A stretch of 64,000 nucleotides of DNA from an uncultured Hungatella sp. Its GTDB lineage: Bacteria; Bacillota; Clostridia; Lachnospirales; Lachnospiraceae. Positions 51,386-59,918 of the stretch are shown in pieces. The position numbers and the translations under genes are program-made. The notes under the pieces are model-generated. The model was not told the DNA's origin. It made no database searches and saw only the letters and a program-made list of their open reading frames with translations. Location of the stretch: positions 62,001-126,000 of the forward strand of contig CATLBR010000005.1 in assembly GCA_949879795.1 (NCBI GenBank), written 5' to 3'. Every line of letters starts with the position of its first letter. Positions within the stretch are counted from its first letter, which is position 1.

Positions 51386-53569
51386 ATGAACATTATAAAG
51401 CGAAGCGGCAAAGAAGTTCGTTTTGAAGCGCAGAAAATCCAAAACGCGGTGGAGAAAGCCAACGGTACCGTGAAGGAAGAAGAGCACCTGACTTCGGACC
51501 AGATTGTGAAGATCGTCCAGGCGGTGACCAACCGGTGCATGGAATTGAACCGGGCAGCAGGTGTGGAAGAGATCCAAGATATGGTGGAGGAAGAGATCAT
51601 GCGCCATCAGGCGTACAAAGTCGCCAACCATTATATCACATACCGTTATAAAAGGCAACTGGTTCGTAAGGCCAACAGTACGGATCAGCAGATACTCAGC
51701 CTCATCGAGTGCAGCAACGAGGAAGTGCTTCAGGAGAATTCCAACAAGAACCCGGTGGTGAACAGCGTACAGAGAGATTACATGGCGGGGGCGGTCAGCA
51801 AGGATATCACCAACCGGCTTCTTCTTCCCCAGGAGGTGGTTCAGGCCCATGAAGAAGGGATCATTCATTTTCACGATGCAGATTATTTCGCCCAGCACAT
51901 GCACAACTGTGATCTGGTGAACCTGGAGGATATGCTTCAGAACGGGACGGTGATCTCCGATACCCTCATCGAGAAGCCTCACAGCTTTTCCACGGCCTGT
52001 AACATTGCCACCCAGATCATTGCCCAGGTGGCCTCTTCCCAGTACGGCGGGCAGAGTATCTCCCTGACCCACCTGGCGCCCTTTGTGGACGTGAGCAGGC
52101 AGAAGATTGTGATGGAGGTGCGGGAGGAGCTGAAGGAGCTGGGATGCGAGGGCACCAGGGATCAGATGGAGTCTATCGTTGAGAAACGCCTCAAAGACGA
52201 AGTGAAAAAAGGCATCCAGACCATACAGTACCAGGTGATCACCCTGATGACAACCAACGGACAGGCGCCCTTTCTCACAGTGTTCATGTATCTCAACGAG
52301 GCAGGACAGGATCAGCGTCTCAAGCGTGACCTGGCCATGATTATCGAGGAGACTCTGTGCCAGAGAATACAGGGAGTGAAGAACGAGAAAGGGCAGTGGA
52401 TCACGCCTGCGTTTCCGAAGCTGATCTATGTTCTGGAGGAAGACAATATCCGTCCCGGCTCGCCCTACTACTATCTGACGGAGCTGGCGGCAAAGTGTAC
52501 TGCCAGGAGGATGGTGCCCGATTACATCTCGGAGAAGATCATGATGCAGAACAAGGTGGACAAGAACGGGGAAGGACACTGCTACACCTGTATGGGTTGC
52601 CGCAGCTTTCTCACCCCCTATGTGGATCCCGACACAGGCAGACCTAAGTACTATGGCCGGTTCAACCAGGGGGTGGTGACCATCAGCCTTCCCGACGCGG
52701 CCCTGTCCTCGGGAAAAGACATGGATAAGTTCTGGGAGATTCTGGATGAGCGTCTGGATCTGTGCTACCGGGCTCTCATGTGCCGCCACAAACGCCTTAA
52801 AGGCACTTTGTCCGACGTGGCCCCCATCCTGTGGCAGAACGGTGCCCTGGCCAGACTTAAGAAGGGCGAGACCATCGACAAGCTGCTGTACGGCGGTTAC
52901 TCTACCATATCTCTGGGTTACGCGGGACTCTACGAGTGCGTCTTCTATATGACCGGGAAATCCCACACGGATCCGGAGGCCATGCCTTTCGCTCTCCAGG
53001 TGATGCAGCATTTAAACGATGCCTGCAGGACGTGGAAAGAGAAAGAAAATATTGACTTTTCCCTGTACGGTACCCCTCTGGAGTCCACCACCTACAAGTT
53101 TGCCAAGTGTCTTCAGAAGCGTTTTGGGATCATAGAGGGCGTCACCGACAAGAACTACATCACCAACAGTTACCACATCCATGTGACCGAGGAGATCAAC
53201 GCTTTTGACAAGCTGACCATCGAGTCCAAATTCCAGGCCCTGTCCCCGGGAGGCGCCATCAGCTATGTGGAAGTGCCGGACATGCAGAACAACATCCCAG
53301 CGGTCATGGCTCTGCTGAACCATATTTATGACAATATCATGTACGCGGAGCTGAACACCAAAAGCGATTACTGCCAGGTGTGCGGCTTTGACGGGGAGAT
53401 TCAGATTGTGGAAGACCGGCACGGCAAGCTGGTGTGGGAATGTCCTAACTGCGGCAACCGGGATCAGGACAAGATGAACGTGGCCAGGAGAACCTGCGGC
53501 TACATTGGCACGCAGTTTTGGAATCAGGGCAGAACCCAGGAGATCAAAGACAGGGTGCTGCATCTGTAG
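51386..53569 (+). CDS. nrdD: Anaerobic ribonucleoside-triphosphate reductase (class III)
   Basis: This 727-residue protein has an N-terminal ATP-cone (residues ~1-95: IIKRSGKEVRFEAQKIQNAV) and a glycyl-radical barrel. The C-terminal part has zinc cysteines (CQVCGFDG and CPNCGN) and the radical site RRTCGYIG with Gly705. It reduces NTPs to dNTPs without oxygen, using formate or thiol donors. ATG 51386 is preferred over GTG 51380; a weak GGAG lies upstream. It is followed by its activase 9 bases later. A single-box NrdR dyad lies at the promoter. Confidence 0.97.
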   Translation: MNIIKRSGKEVRFEAQKIQNAVEKANGTVKEEEHLTSDQIVKIVQAVTNRCMELNRAAGVEEIQDMVEEEIMRHQAYKVANHYITYRYKRQLVRKANSTDQQILSLIECSNEEVLQENSNKNPVVNSVQRDYMAGAVSKDITNRLLLPQEVVQAHEEGIIHFHDADYFAQHMHNCDLVNLEDMLQNGTVISDTLIEKPHSFSTACNIATQIIAQVASSQYGGQSISLTHLAPFVDVSRQKIVMEVREELKELGCEGTRDQMESIVEKRLKDEVKKGIQTIQYQVITLMTTNGQAPFLTVFMYLNEAGQDQRLKRDLAMIIEETLCQRIQGVKNEKGQWITPAFPKLIYVLEEDNIRPGSPYYYLTELAAKCTARRMVPDYISEKIMMQNKVDKNGEGHCYTCMGCRSFLTPYVDPDTGRPKYYGRFNQGVVTISLPDAALSSGKDMDKFWEILDERLDLCYRALMCRHKRLKGTLSDVAPILWQNGALARLKKGETIDKLLYGGYSTISLGYAGLYECVFYMTGKSHTDPEAMPFALQVMQHLNDACRTWKEKENIDFSLYGTPLESTTYKFAKCLQKRFGIIEGVTDKNYITNSYHIHVTEEINAFDKLTIESKFQALSPGGAISYVEVPDMQNNIPAVMALLNHIYDNIMYAELNTKSDYCQVCGFDGEIQIVEDRHGKLVWECPNCGNRDQDKMNVARRTCGYIGTQFWNQGRTQEIKDRVLHL

Positions 53570-53578
53570 AGGAGAGAC

Positions 53579-54106
53579 ATGTACTACAGTGCGATCAAAA
53601 AATGGGACATCGCCGACGGCCCCGGCGTGAGAGTCACTCTGTTTGTGTCAGGCTGTACCAACCGCTGCCCCGGATGTTTTCAGCCGGAGACCTGGGATTT
53701 CCGCTACGGCTTTCCCTACACGCAGGAGACGGAGGCGGAGATTATGGAGGCCCTAAAGCCCGGTTATATTCAGGGCCTGACCCTTTTGGGCGGCGAGCCT
53801 ATGGAGCTGGAGAATCAGCCGGTTCTCCTGGAACTTGCAGGGAGAGTGAAAGAGCGTTTTCCCCAGAAGGATATCTGGTGCTATACAGGTTTTACCTACG
53901 AGACAGACTTAAGGCCCGGGGGACAGCGGTATTGCCAGGCCACAGACCGGTTCCTGGAAAAGCTGGACGTCCTTGTGGACGGGAGATTTATCAGGGAACA
54001 GCGGAATCTGATGCTGGCCTTCCGCGGCTCGGAAAACCAGCGGATCATCAACCTGCCCGCCACTCTTAAGACGGGCAGGACCGTTCTTGGAGAGTGGGGG
54101 AAATAG
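53579..54106 (+). CDS. nrdG: Class III RNR activating enzyme
   Basis: This 175-residue radical-SAM protein has the cluster motif CTNRCPGC (Cys26, Cys30, Cys33) after IADGPGVRVTLFVSG. LGGEPME follows near residue 63. It makes the glycyl radical on NrdD with S-adenosylmethionine and a [4Fe-4S] cluster. It has a GAGGAG ribosome site and is co-transcribed with nrdD. No terminator with a good stem follows, and the next gene is 102 bases downstream. Confidence 0.96.
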   Translation: MYYSAIKKWDIADGPGVRVTLFVSGCTNRCPGCFQPETWDFRYGFPYTQETEAEIMEALKPGYIQGLTLLGGEPMELENQPVLLELAGRVKERFPQKDIWCYTGFTYETDLRPGGQRYCQATDRFLEKLDVLVDGRFIREQRNLMLAFRGSENQRIINLPATLKTGRTVLGEWGK

Positions 54107-54179
54107 GAGCTTTTCCGGATTTTCTCTTCCCTCTTCCCTTATTTTTTTCGGGAAAATACCGATATATAGAATAAAATAT

Positions 54180-54192
54180 GGTATTTAATACC
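54180..54192 (+). promoter_or_regulatory. Small dyad GGTAT-TTA-ATACC before FliD-like gene
   Basis: A perfect 5-3-5 dyad lies directly upstream of the ribosome site of the gene at 54209. The surrounding AT-rich stretch holds ACCGATAT at 54158, which resembles a sigma-28 -10 box, but a matching -35 is missing. Confidence 0.3.
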
Positions 54193-54208
54193 GGAAAGGA
54201 GACAAATT

Positions 54209-55117
54209 ATGGCAGTAAGCGGAGTTACATCGGATTTTTATGGCAGCTATTATACCTATAATTACGGCTACAATAATTCCTCCAACGGCATCAGCAGCGA
54301 CAGCTGGGGAAAGAAGGCCACTGAGGAAGCGGATAAGCTGAAAGAGTCTCTGGGCATTTCTGACGATAAAACCGACACCTCCACCAAGTCCAACACCACA
54401 GCCAGCAGCACGTCAGGATTCCTCATGGGATATCAGACAAGGCTGGAAGATTTGGAGGCGTCTGCTTCCAAACTGCAGCTTGGCAGCAAGAACAACGTGT
54501 TTGACAAGTATGACGCGGTGAAAGCTAAGGTGGATAAGGGAGAGGCCACGGAGGATGATCTGACCAAGGCTGCAGAGGAAGTCTATTCCGCAGTAAAGGA
54601 TCTGGCGGACAAGTACAACAACACGGTGGATTATCTGAAGAAGAATACCGAGTATGGACAGGGCCTCAGCAGCCAGCTGGATTCTCTTAAGAGAAGCATG
54701 CCCACAGAACAGGGCTTAAAGTATTTTGGCATGAGCTACGATACCAGCGGCAACGTAAAGGTGGACAAAGAGGAGTTCATGAAGACTTTCCAGAACGATT
54801 CCAACTATGTGAAGGAGTCCTTCGGCGGACAGTATGGTATTGCCGATCGTCTGGGAGCCAAAGCCAGCGCGATTCTGGATTCTTCTGTCGACAAGGTCCT
54901 TGGAAGCGGCGCTACCGATGGGGTGTCCAACGGCGACAGCAGCAAGCCCAAGGTCAGCAGTTCCCCTGCTTCCGAGACATATGGCGGCTCTTCTGTCAAC
55001 ACAGCCAACGCCATGAATGTAAATGATTCATTTAAGCAGTTTGCCACATTTGCCAGAAGTGGAGCATATAATCTGGGCAATTATTATGCAGTTTCCATGC
55101 TGAATATTCTTGCATAG
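54209..55117 (+). CDS. FliD C-domain-like flagellar-associated protein
   Basis: This 302-residue protein has no signal peptide. Residues ~1-75 are Tyr/Ser/Asn-rich and look disordered. The middle and end (YNNTVDYLK, MPTEQGLKYFGMSYDTSGNVKVDKEEFMKTFQNDSNYVKESFGGQYGIADRL) resemble the C-terminal part of the filament cap protein FliD. That part ends with Gly-x-Ile-x-Asp-x-Asp-Gly-x-Leu-like and linear beta-turn text before an amphipathic helix. It lacks the N-terminal FliD half (usual length 450-600). It may be a cap-like or secreted flagellar protein exported by the type III apparatus encoded next. AAAGGAG is the ribosome site. Confidence 0.7.
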   Translation: MAVSGVTSDFYGSYYTYNYGYNNSSNGISSDSWGKKATEEADKLKESLGISDDKTDTSTKSNTTASSTSGFLMGYQTRLEDLEASASKLQLGSKNNVFDKYDAVKAKVDKGEATEDDLTKAAEEVYSAVKDLADKYNNTVDYLKKNTEYGQGLSSQLDSLKRSMPTEQGLKYFGMSYDTSGNVKVDKEEFMKTFQNDSNYVKESFGGQYGIADRLGAKASAILDSSVDKVLGSGATDGVSNGDSSKPKVSSSPASETYGGSSVNTANAMNVNDSFKQFATFARSGAYNLGNYYAVSMLNILA

Positions 55118-55145
55118 TCAGATTGATTATTGTTAAGTTTCAAAG

Positions 55146-55172
55146 GGAGTCCGGCGGGTCCGGGCTCTTTTT
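55146..55172 (+). terminator. Rho-independent terminator
   Basis: An 8-bp stem (GAGTCCGG / CCGGGCTC, one GU pair) with a 5-base loop is followed by five T. It ends the FliD-like gene and isolates it from the flagellar operon. Confidence 0.85.
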
Positions 55173-55252
55173 ATGCTCTTTTTATATATTAAAGGATAAA
55201 ATTTTAACACAATAAAGAACTTAAAAAGATGAAATCAAATATATATTCTGTC

Positions 55253-55281
55253 TTGATTTTAAGAGAAACTGATGTTATGAT
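55253..55281 (+). promoter_or_regulatory. sigma-A promoter of the flagellar operon
   Basis: TTGATT and TATGAT are separated by 17 bases in an AT-rich region, about 95 bases before flgB. No sigma-28 pattern is seen, as expected for an early flagellar operon. Confidence 0.65.
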
Positions 55282-55377
55282 TATAAAGAATGTATATTTA
55301 GTAAAATTCCAAGAACTTACTATTGCATAAATGTGGCTTTTAATGGAAAATAGAATGTAAGAGAGGAGCGGTATTTT

Positions 55378-55770
55378 ATGTCTCAGATATACGGCAACGG
55401 TGTTGCGTTGACAGAAAAGGTTCTAGACTATCTGTGGCAGCGTCAAATCGTGTCATTGAACAATATAGCCAACGATGACACGCCTGGATTTAAATCTCAG
55501 TACATATCATTCGAAGAAGAACTGAATAAGAGAATAAAGGATGCCAACAAGGTAAAGCATCATCCCAAGAGATCCGTGTACGAGGCCATCGGCAACACCC
55601 GTTCCCGGCTGAATACCACATGGAACGAGTCCACCAGGCTGGACGGGAACAATGTGGATGTGGATCAGGAGCAGGTGGAGATCGTGCGTACAGCTTACGA
55701 GTATCAGTATATCCTGAGTTCGCTGAACAACGATCTGTCCCGCTTGAGGAACGCGGCCAAGACGTTCTAA
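55378..55770 (+). CDS. flgB: Flagellar proximal rod protein FlgB
   Basis: This 130-residue protein has the rod-family N-terminus (KVLDYLWQRQIVSLNNIANDDTPGFKSQYISFEEEL) and C-terminal NVDVDQEQVEIVRTAYEYQYILSSLNNDLSRLRNAAKTF. It forms the inner flagellar rod and is exported by the flagellar type III system. It has GAGGAGCGG as ribosome site, and it is the first gene of the operon. flgC normally follows directly but is absent here; fliE follows after 58 bases. Confidence 0.95.
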   Translation: MSQIYGNGVALTEKVLDYLWQRQIVSLNNIANDDTPGFKSQYISFEEELNKRIKDANKVKHHPKRSVYEAIGNTRSRLNTTWNESTRLDGNNVDVDQEQVEIVRTAYEYQYILSSLNNDLSRLRNAAKTF

Positions 55771-55828
55771 GTCAGAGACAGAGGGCGGGAGCCGGTATGA
55801 ACCACAAGGAAACAAGAGGACGGAGACG

Positions 55829-56152
55829 ATGACTATGGATGGAGCAGGATTTATCACCCCCATGCAGTTGTGGAATATAGGGGGAGGGCAGTTGACCGAG
55901 GCCCAGAATGTGGCGGTGGCCAATACAGATGCGTCGCTTTTTAAAAGTGTGTTTAAAAACGCTGTGGATCAGGTGAAAGAGACCCAGGCGGATGTGGAGC
56001 ACAAACAGTACCTTCTGAGCACGGGACAGCTGGACGACGCCCACACTCTTCCCATCGCGGAAGCGAAAGCCAGCCTGAGTGTGGATGTGTTGATTACGCT
56101 GCGCAACAAAACTTTGGAAGCATACAATGAACTGATCAAGATGAATGTTTGA
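55829..56152 (+). CDS. fliE: Flagellar hook-basal body protein FliE
   Basis: This 107-residue protein has the FliE pattern: FKSVFKNAVDQVKETQADVEHKQYLLSTGQLDD, then IAEAKASLSVDVLITLRNKTLEAYNELIKMNV. FliE links the MS ring to the rod. ATG 55829 is chosen with AGAGGA 8 bases upstream. The 58 bases after flgB hold no gene-sized frame. Confidence 0.93.
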   Translation: MTMDGAGFITPMQLWNIGGGQLTEAQNVAVANTDASLFKSVFKNAVDQVKETQADVEHKQYLLSTGQLDDAHTLPIAEAKASLSVDVLITLRNKTLEAYNELIKMNV

Positions 56153-56236
56153 TGTTTGTTAAGACGTGCGGCGGCGCATGAAAGCGGCGCCTTCTTGAGA
56201 AGGCGCTCCAGAATATGACAAAGGTTGGATAGGGAA

Positions 56237-57979
56237 ATGCAGAACTGGAAAGAGAGCTGGCAGAACATGCCGGAGAAAACTAGAAAAATTATAAAAACCA
56301 TCGCCGGAGGAACGGCGGCGATCGCCCTGGTGGCCATCGTCGCCCTGAATCTTTTGGGAAACCAGGCGGATTACTCCACACTGTTCACGGGTTTGAATCA
56401 GGAGGAAGCCAGGGAGGTGGTAAGCCTTCTTCAGGAAGAGGGGATCGAATACCGGTACAATGCCAGCGACGGCGCTATACGGGTTCCGGAGACCGCCGTG
56501 GAGCAGACCAGGGTGAACCTGCTGAGCAAGGGATATCCCAAAAGCGGTTTCGCCTATGACATGTATCTGAACAATACGGGATTGATGACGACGGAGTCAG
56601 ACAAAAAGCTGATCACCAAGTATGAACTGCAGGACCGCCTGGGAGCAACTATCCGGGTGTTTGAAGGGGTTCAGGACGCCAAGGTGACCATCAACGAGGG
56701 CTCCGAGTCTTTGTATGCCTGGGGAGACCAGTCCGCCTCCAGCGCCTCGGCGTCGGTGGTGGTGACTATGAAAAACGGAGGAACTCTGACAGCGGATAAG
56801 GCCCAGGCGGTGAAGACCCTCATCTCCCACGCGGTGAAAGGCATGACCTTTACCGACGTGGCGGTGTTTGACGCCGCTACCATGATGGAGGTGGGCTCCG
56901 AGGGGGACGGCACTACAAGCAGTTTCAGCAATGTGGCCAGCCTTACCAGCCTGGTGGAGAGCAATATAGCCAACAATGTAAGACGGGTGCTGGAGCGGCT
57001 TTACGGATCGGGCAACGTGGCTGTATCCGTGAAGGGGACTCTGAACATGGAGAGGCTGATTCAGGAGACCACCCAGTACTCGGTTCCGGAAAAGATTGAC
57101 GAGGAGGACAAGGAAGGTCTTCTGAGAATCGAGGATCTCACCGATGAAGGAAGCAGTTCCGGAAGCGTGGGAGCAGGCGGTGTGGTGGGAGCAGATGCCA
57201 ACGCCGATGTCCCCAGATACACCAATGAGAATGGAACCGGCCAGAACGGTGATACATACAATAACAGCACAGCCTCCAGAGAGTGGCTGTACAATACTTT
57301 AAAAGAGCAGCGCCAGATTGATCCGGGCGTCCTGGAGGACACCTCCATCGGCGTAGTCATCATCACGGACCGGTTGGAGACCCCCACTCAGGAGGAACTG
57401 CTCCGCCTGGTGGCCAACGCAGGAGGCATCCCCATAGAAGGAGCGGGGGAGAAGATCACCATTATCCGGGACAGAGGAGAGGTTGTGGACGTTCCTGTGA
57501 CCCCCGGCGGCGACACGCAGACCGGAACCGGCGAGGACGATGTGGAGAAGAAGACTCAGATACCGCTTCTGGTGTGGATTGCCATAGGAGCAGGAGTTTT
57601 GCTGCTGCTGCTTTTGGTGCTTCTGCTTGTCCTGAGAAACAAAAAGAAGAAGAAACTTCAGGAAGTAGTGATGGAGGGCGGCGACTTTATCGACGGCGAC
57701 GCGCTGTCTGCCGGTGAACTGCCGGTGGACGACAGCGGTCTTGCCATAGCGGCGGAAGGCGCCGGCGTGCTTCCCGGCATGGAGGAGGAAGAGGATGAGT
57801 TCGCCAAGAACGAGGAGATTCTTAACCTCCGCATGCAGCGGAGTCTGCGCCTGAAGCAGAATATTGCGGAATTTGTGGATCAGAATCCGCAGATCGCGGC
57901 CAAACTGGTACAGAGCTGGCTGAGAGGAGAGGAGGTAGAAGAGGGTGGCAGAAGCAAGGACAGCAATCGAAGAAAGTAG
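56237..57979 (+). CDS. fliF: Flagellar MS-ring protein FliF
   Basis: This 580-residue protein has two membrane helices: the first at ~residues 20-40 (AALVAIVALNLLG), the second at ~440-465 (LLVWIAIGAGVLLLLLLVLL). The YscJ/FliF ring-building motif region (~40-260) and the FliF C-terminal domain lie between them. The cytoplasmic tail ends with EFVDQNPQIAAKLVQSWLRG, which binds FliG. ATG 56237 is chosen, though its ribosome site (AAGG 12 bases upstream) is poor; a TTG at 56225 is the alternative. Its last 35 bases overlap fliG. Confidence 0.95.
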   Translation: MQNWKESWQNMPEKTRKIIKTIAGGTAAIALVAIVALNLLGNQADYSTLFTGLNQEEAREVVSLLQEEGIEYRYNASDGAIRVPETAVEQTRVNLLSKGYPKSGFAYDMYLNNTGLMTTESDKKLITKYELQDRLGATIRVFEGVQDAKVTINEGSESLYAWGDQSASSASASVVVTMKNGGTLTADKAQAVKTLISHAVKGMTFTDVAVFDAATMMEVGSEGDGTTSSFSNVASLTSLVESNIANNVRRVLERLYGSGNVAVSVKGTLNMERLIQETTQYSVPEKIDEEDKEGLLRIEDLTDEGSSSGSVGAGGVVGADANADVPRYTNENGTGQNGDTYNNSTASREWLYNTLKEQRQIDPGVLEDTSIGVVIITDRLETPTQEELLRLVANAGGIPIEGAGEKITIIRDRGEVVDVPVTPGGDTQTGTGEDDVEKKTQIPLLVWIAIGAGVLLLLLLVLLLVLRNKKKKKLQEVVMEGGDFIDGDALSAGELPVDDSGLAIAAEGAGVLPGMEEEEDEFAKNEEILNLRMQRSLRLKQNIAEFVDQNPQIAAKLVQSWLRGEEVEEGGRSKDSNRRK

Positions 57980-59006
57980 TGCAGGAAAACCGGAAGGAGA
58001 AGCCATAACGGACCCGAAAAGCAAAGCCGCCCTGGTGGTTGTCTCCCTGGGGGCCGACAGAGCTTCCCAGATTTACAAGTACCTGAACGAAGAGGATATC
58101 GAAGAGCTCACCTATGAGGTGGCAAAACTTGGAAAGACTTCCAACAGCCAGGTGGAGGCCACGCTGGATGAATTTTATAAACTGTGTCTGACCCACAAGA
58201 TGATGACCGACGGCGGCCTTGATTACGCCAGAAACGTTCTGGAGAAAGCCTTCGGCGAGTCCACGGCCAGAAACCTTCTGGAGAAGGTCTCCAAGACCCT
58301 CCAGTCCAAGCCTTTCAACTTCTTTATGAAGGGGGATCCCAAGGCGCTTTTGTCTCTGCTGCAGAATGAGCGGCCTCAGGTTATCGCCTTGATCATGGCC
58401 TACATGGATGCCCAGCAGGCGGCCCAGGTTTTGGAGCAGCTCCCCGACGAGAAGCGTATTGCCACGGTGGAGAGCATGGCCCGCATGGACCGTGTGTCCC
58501 CTGAAGCCATCGCCATCGTGGAGGAGGAGATGAAGAGAAAGTTCGCAACCATCATCACCAGCGAGGACAACATGAACCTGGGCGGTATCGATTATGTGGC
58601 AGATATGATGAACCACATAGACCGGAGCAGCGAGAGGAAGATATTCGAGGAACTGGACAAGAGGAACCCGGAATTGTCCCAGAGCATCAGGGAGAAGATG
58701 TTCGTGTTCGAAAATATTTTGGACATGGACGACAGATCCGTTCAGCGTTTTGTCAGAGAGCTGGATACCAAGGATGTGGTGTATGCCCTGAAGAGCGCAT
58801 CCCAGGAGATGCGGGATATTTTCTTCAGAAACATGTCAAAGCGTATGGCAGATTCTGTCCGCGGTGACCTGGAGATCACTACCAACGTGAGACTGAAAGA
58901 CGCGGAGGAGGCGCAGCAGCGCATTGTCAATATTATCAGAAGACTGGAAGAGCAGGGTGAAGTGATCATCAAGAAGGGAGAAGAAGATGATAACATCCTC
59001 GTCTAA
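57945..59006 (+). CDS. fliG: Flagellar motor switch protein FliG
   Basis: This 353-residue protein has the three FliG domains: SKAALVVVSLGADRASQIYKYLNEEDIEEL near the start, a middle domain around LLQNERPQVIALIMAYMDAQQAAQVLEQLPDEKR, and a C-terminal torque helix near DDRSVQRFVRELDTKDVVYALKSAS. It connects the rotor to the stators. The start is GTG 57945, with AGGAGGT 8 bases upstream, inside the fliF gene. Confidence 0.96.
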   Translation: MAEARTAIEESSAGKPEGEAITDPKSKAALVVVSLGADRASQIYKYLNEEDIEELTYEVAKLGKTSNSQVEATLDEFYKLCLTHKMMTDGGLDYARNVLEKAFGESTARNLLEKVSKTLQSKPFNFFMKGDPKALLSLLQNERPQVIALIMAYMDAQQAAQVLEQLPDEKRIATVESMARMDRVSPEAIAIVEEEMKRKFATIITSEDNMNLGGIDYVADMMNHIDRSSERKIFEELDKRNPELSQSIREKMFVFENILDMDDRSVQRFVRELDTKDVVYALKSASQEMRDIFFRNMSKRMADSVRGDLEITTNVRLKDAEEAQQRIVNIIRRLEEQGEVIIKKGEEDDNILV

Positions 59007-59904
59007 GCGGATCATCAAGCGCCCGGAGGCGTCGGCGAACCCGCAGATCGAGAATTATCTGCCCCCCTTGGAACAGCTGATGAACAACCGAGACCTGACA
59101 CCGAGAAAACCTGAATTTCCACAGTACACCATAGAAGGGAAGAAAAAAGAGCAGGGGGCGCGGCAGAAAAAGAATTCTTCCCAGGAACTTTCTTCCCGGG
59201 AAGCGGAGCAGCTTTTTGAGGAGGCCGCCGCCGCTCAGGAGAGGATTCTCAAGGAAAAGGAAGAAAAACTTCTGGAGGAGTGGAAGGAAGAGGGAGCCAG
59301 GCTCCTGGAGGCGGCCAAGGAAGAGGCGGCCCGCATTCTGGAAGACAGCAAGAGGCAGGCAGAAGAAGAACAGACAAGGGCCTATGAAAAAGGACGCAGG
59401 GAAGGGTATGAAGCCGGATATGACGACGGCAGAAGGCAGGCAGCGGCGGATTTTCAGGAGGAGATTCAAAGTGAGCTGGCAGACTTTCAGGTGGACATGA
59501 AGCAGGCCCTTCAGTCTGTTGATAGGGCAAAAGAGCACTGTCTAAAAACATACCTGGACGAACTGAAGGACTGCGCCATAGCAGTTGGAGAGAAGGTCAT
59601 CCACATCAGTTTAAGGTCCAGCGGAGAGGTGATCAAACAGATGATTATCTCGGCTACGGAAAAACTGAAAAAGACCGCATGGGTCAAGATATACATAGAT
59701 AAATATGATTACGACATGATGATGGCCGCCGACGCGGGAGTTCTAGACGAACTCTCCCGTCTGTCCGACAATATCAAGTTCATCGTCATGGACAAAGAGG
59801 ACAGGGGCAGCTGTATTATAGAGATGCCGGAGGAGATCGTGGATGTGAGCGTCAACACCCAGATGGGCAACATCAGAGATATTCTGGAAAATATAAGGCT
59901 GTAA
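58987..59904 (+). CDS. fliH: Flagellar export regulator FliH
   Basis: This 305-residue protein has an N-terminal tail, a long helical middle with Glu/Lys/Arg and GxxxG-type repeats (EKGRREGYEAGYDDGRRQ, near residues 132-150), and a C-terminal FliH/HrpE-like domain. It binds and holds FliI in the export apparatus. It overlaps fliG by 20 bases and precedes fliI by 14 bases. Confidence 0.92.
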   Translation: MITSSSKRIIKRPEASANPQIENYLPPLEQLMNNRDLTPRKPEFPQYTIEGKKKEQGARQKKNSSQELSSREAEQLFEEAAAAQERILKEKEEKLLEEWKEEGARLLEAAKEEAARILEDSKRQAEEEQTRAYEKGRREGYEAGYDDGRRQAAADFQEEIQSELADFQVDMKQALQSVDRAKEHCLKTYLDELKDCAIAVGEKVIHISLRSSGEVIKQMIISATEKLKKTAWVKIYIDKYDYDMMMAADAGVLDELSRLSDNIKFIVMDKEDRGSCIIEMPEEIVDVSVNTQMGNIRDILENIRL

Positions 59905-59918
59905 AAGGGGAGTTTCCC

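Noticed and set aside
54139-54165. A sigma-28 flagellar promoter before the FliD-like gene
   Set aside because: ACCGATAT resembles the -10 element, but 15 bases upstream there is no TAAA-like -35.
55771-55828. A remnant of flgC between flgB and fliE
   Set aside because: Only an 11-codon frame (55797-55832) exists here, with no rod-protein motif.
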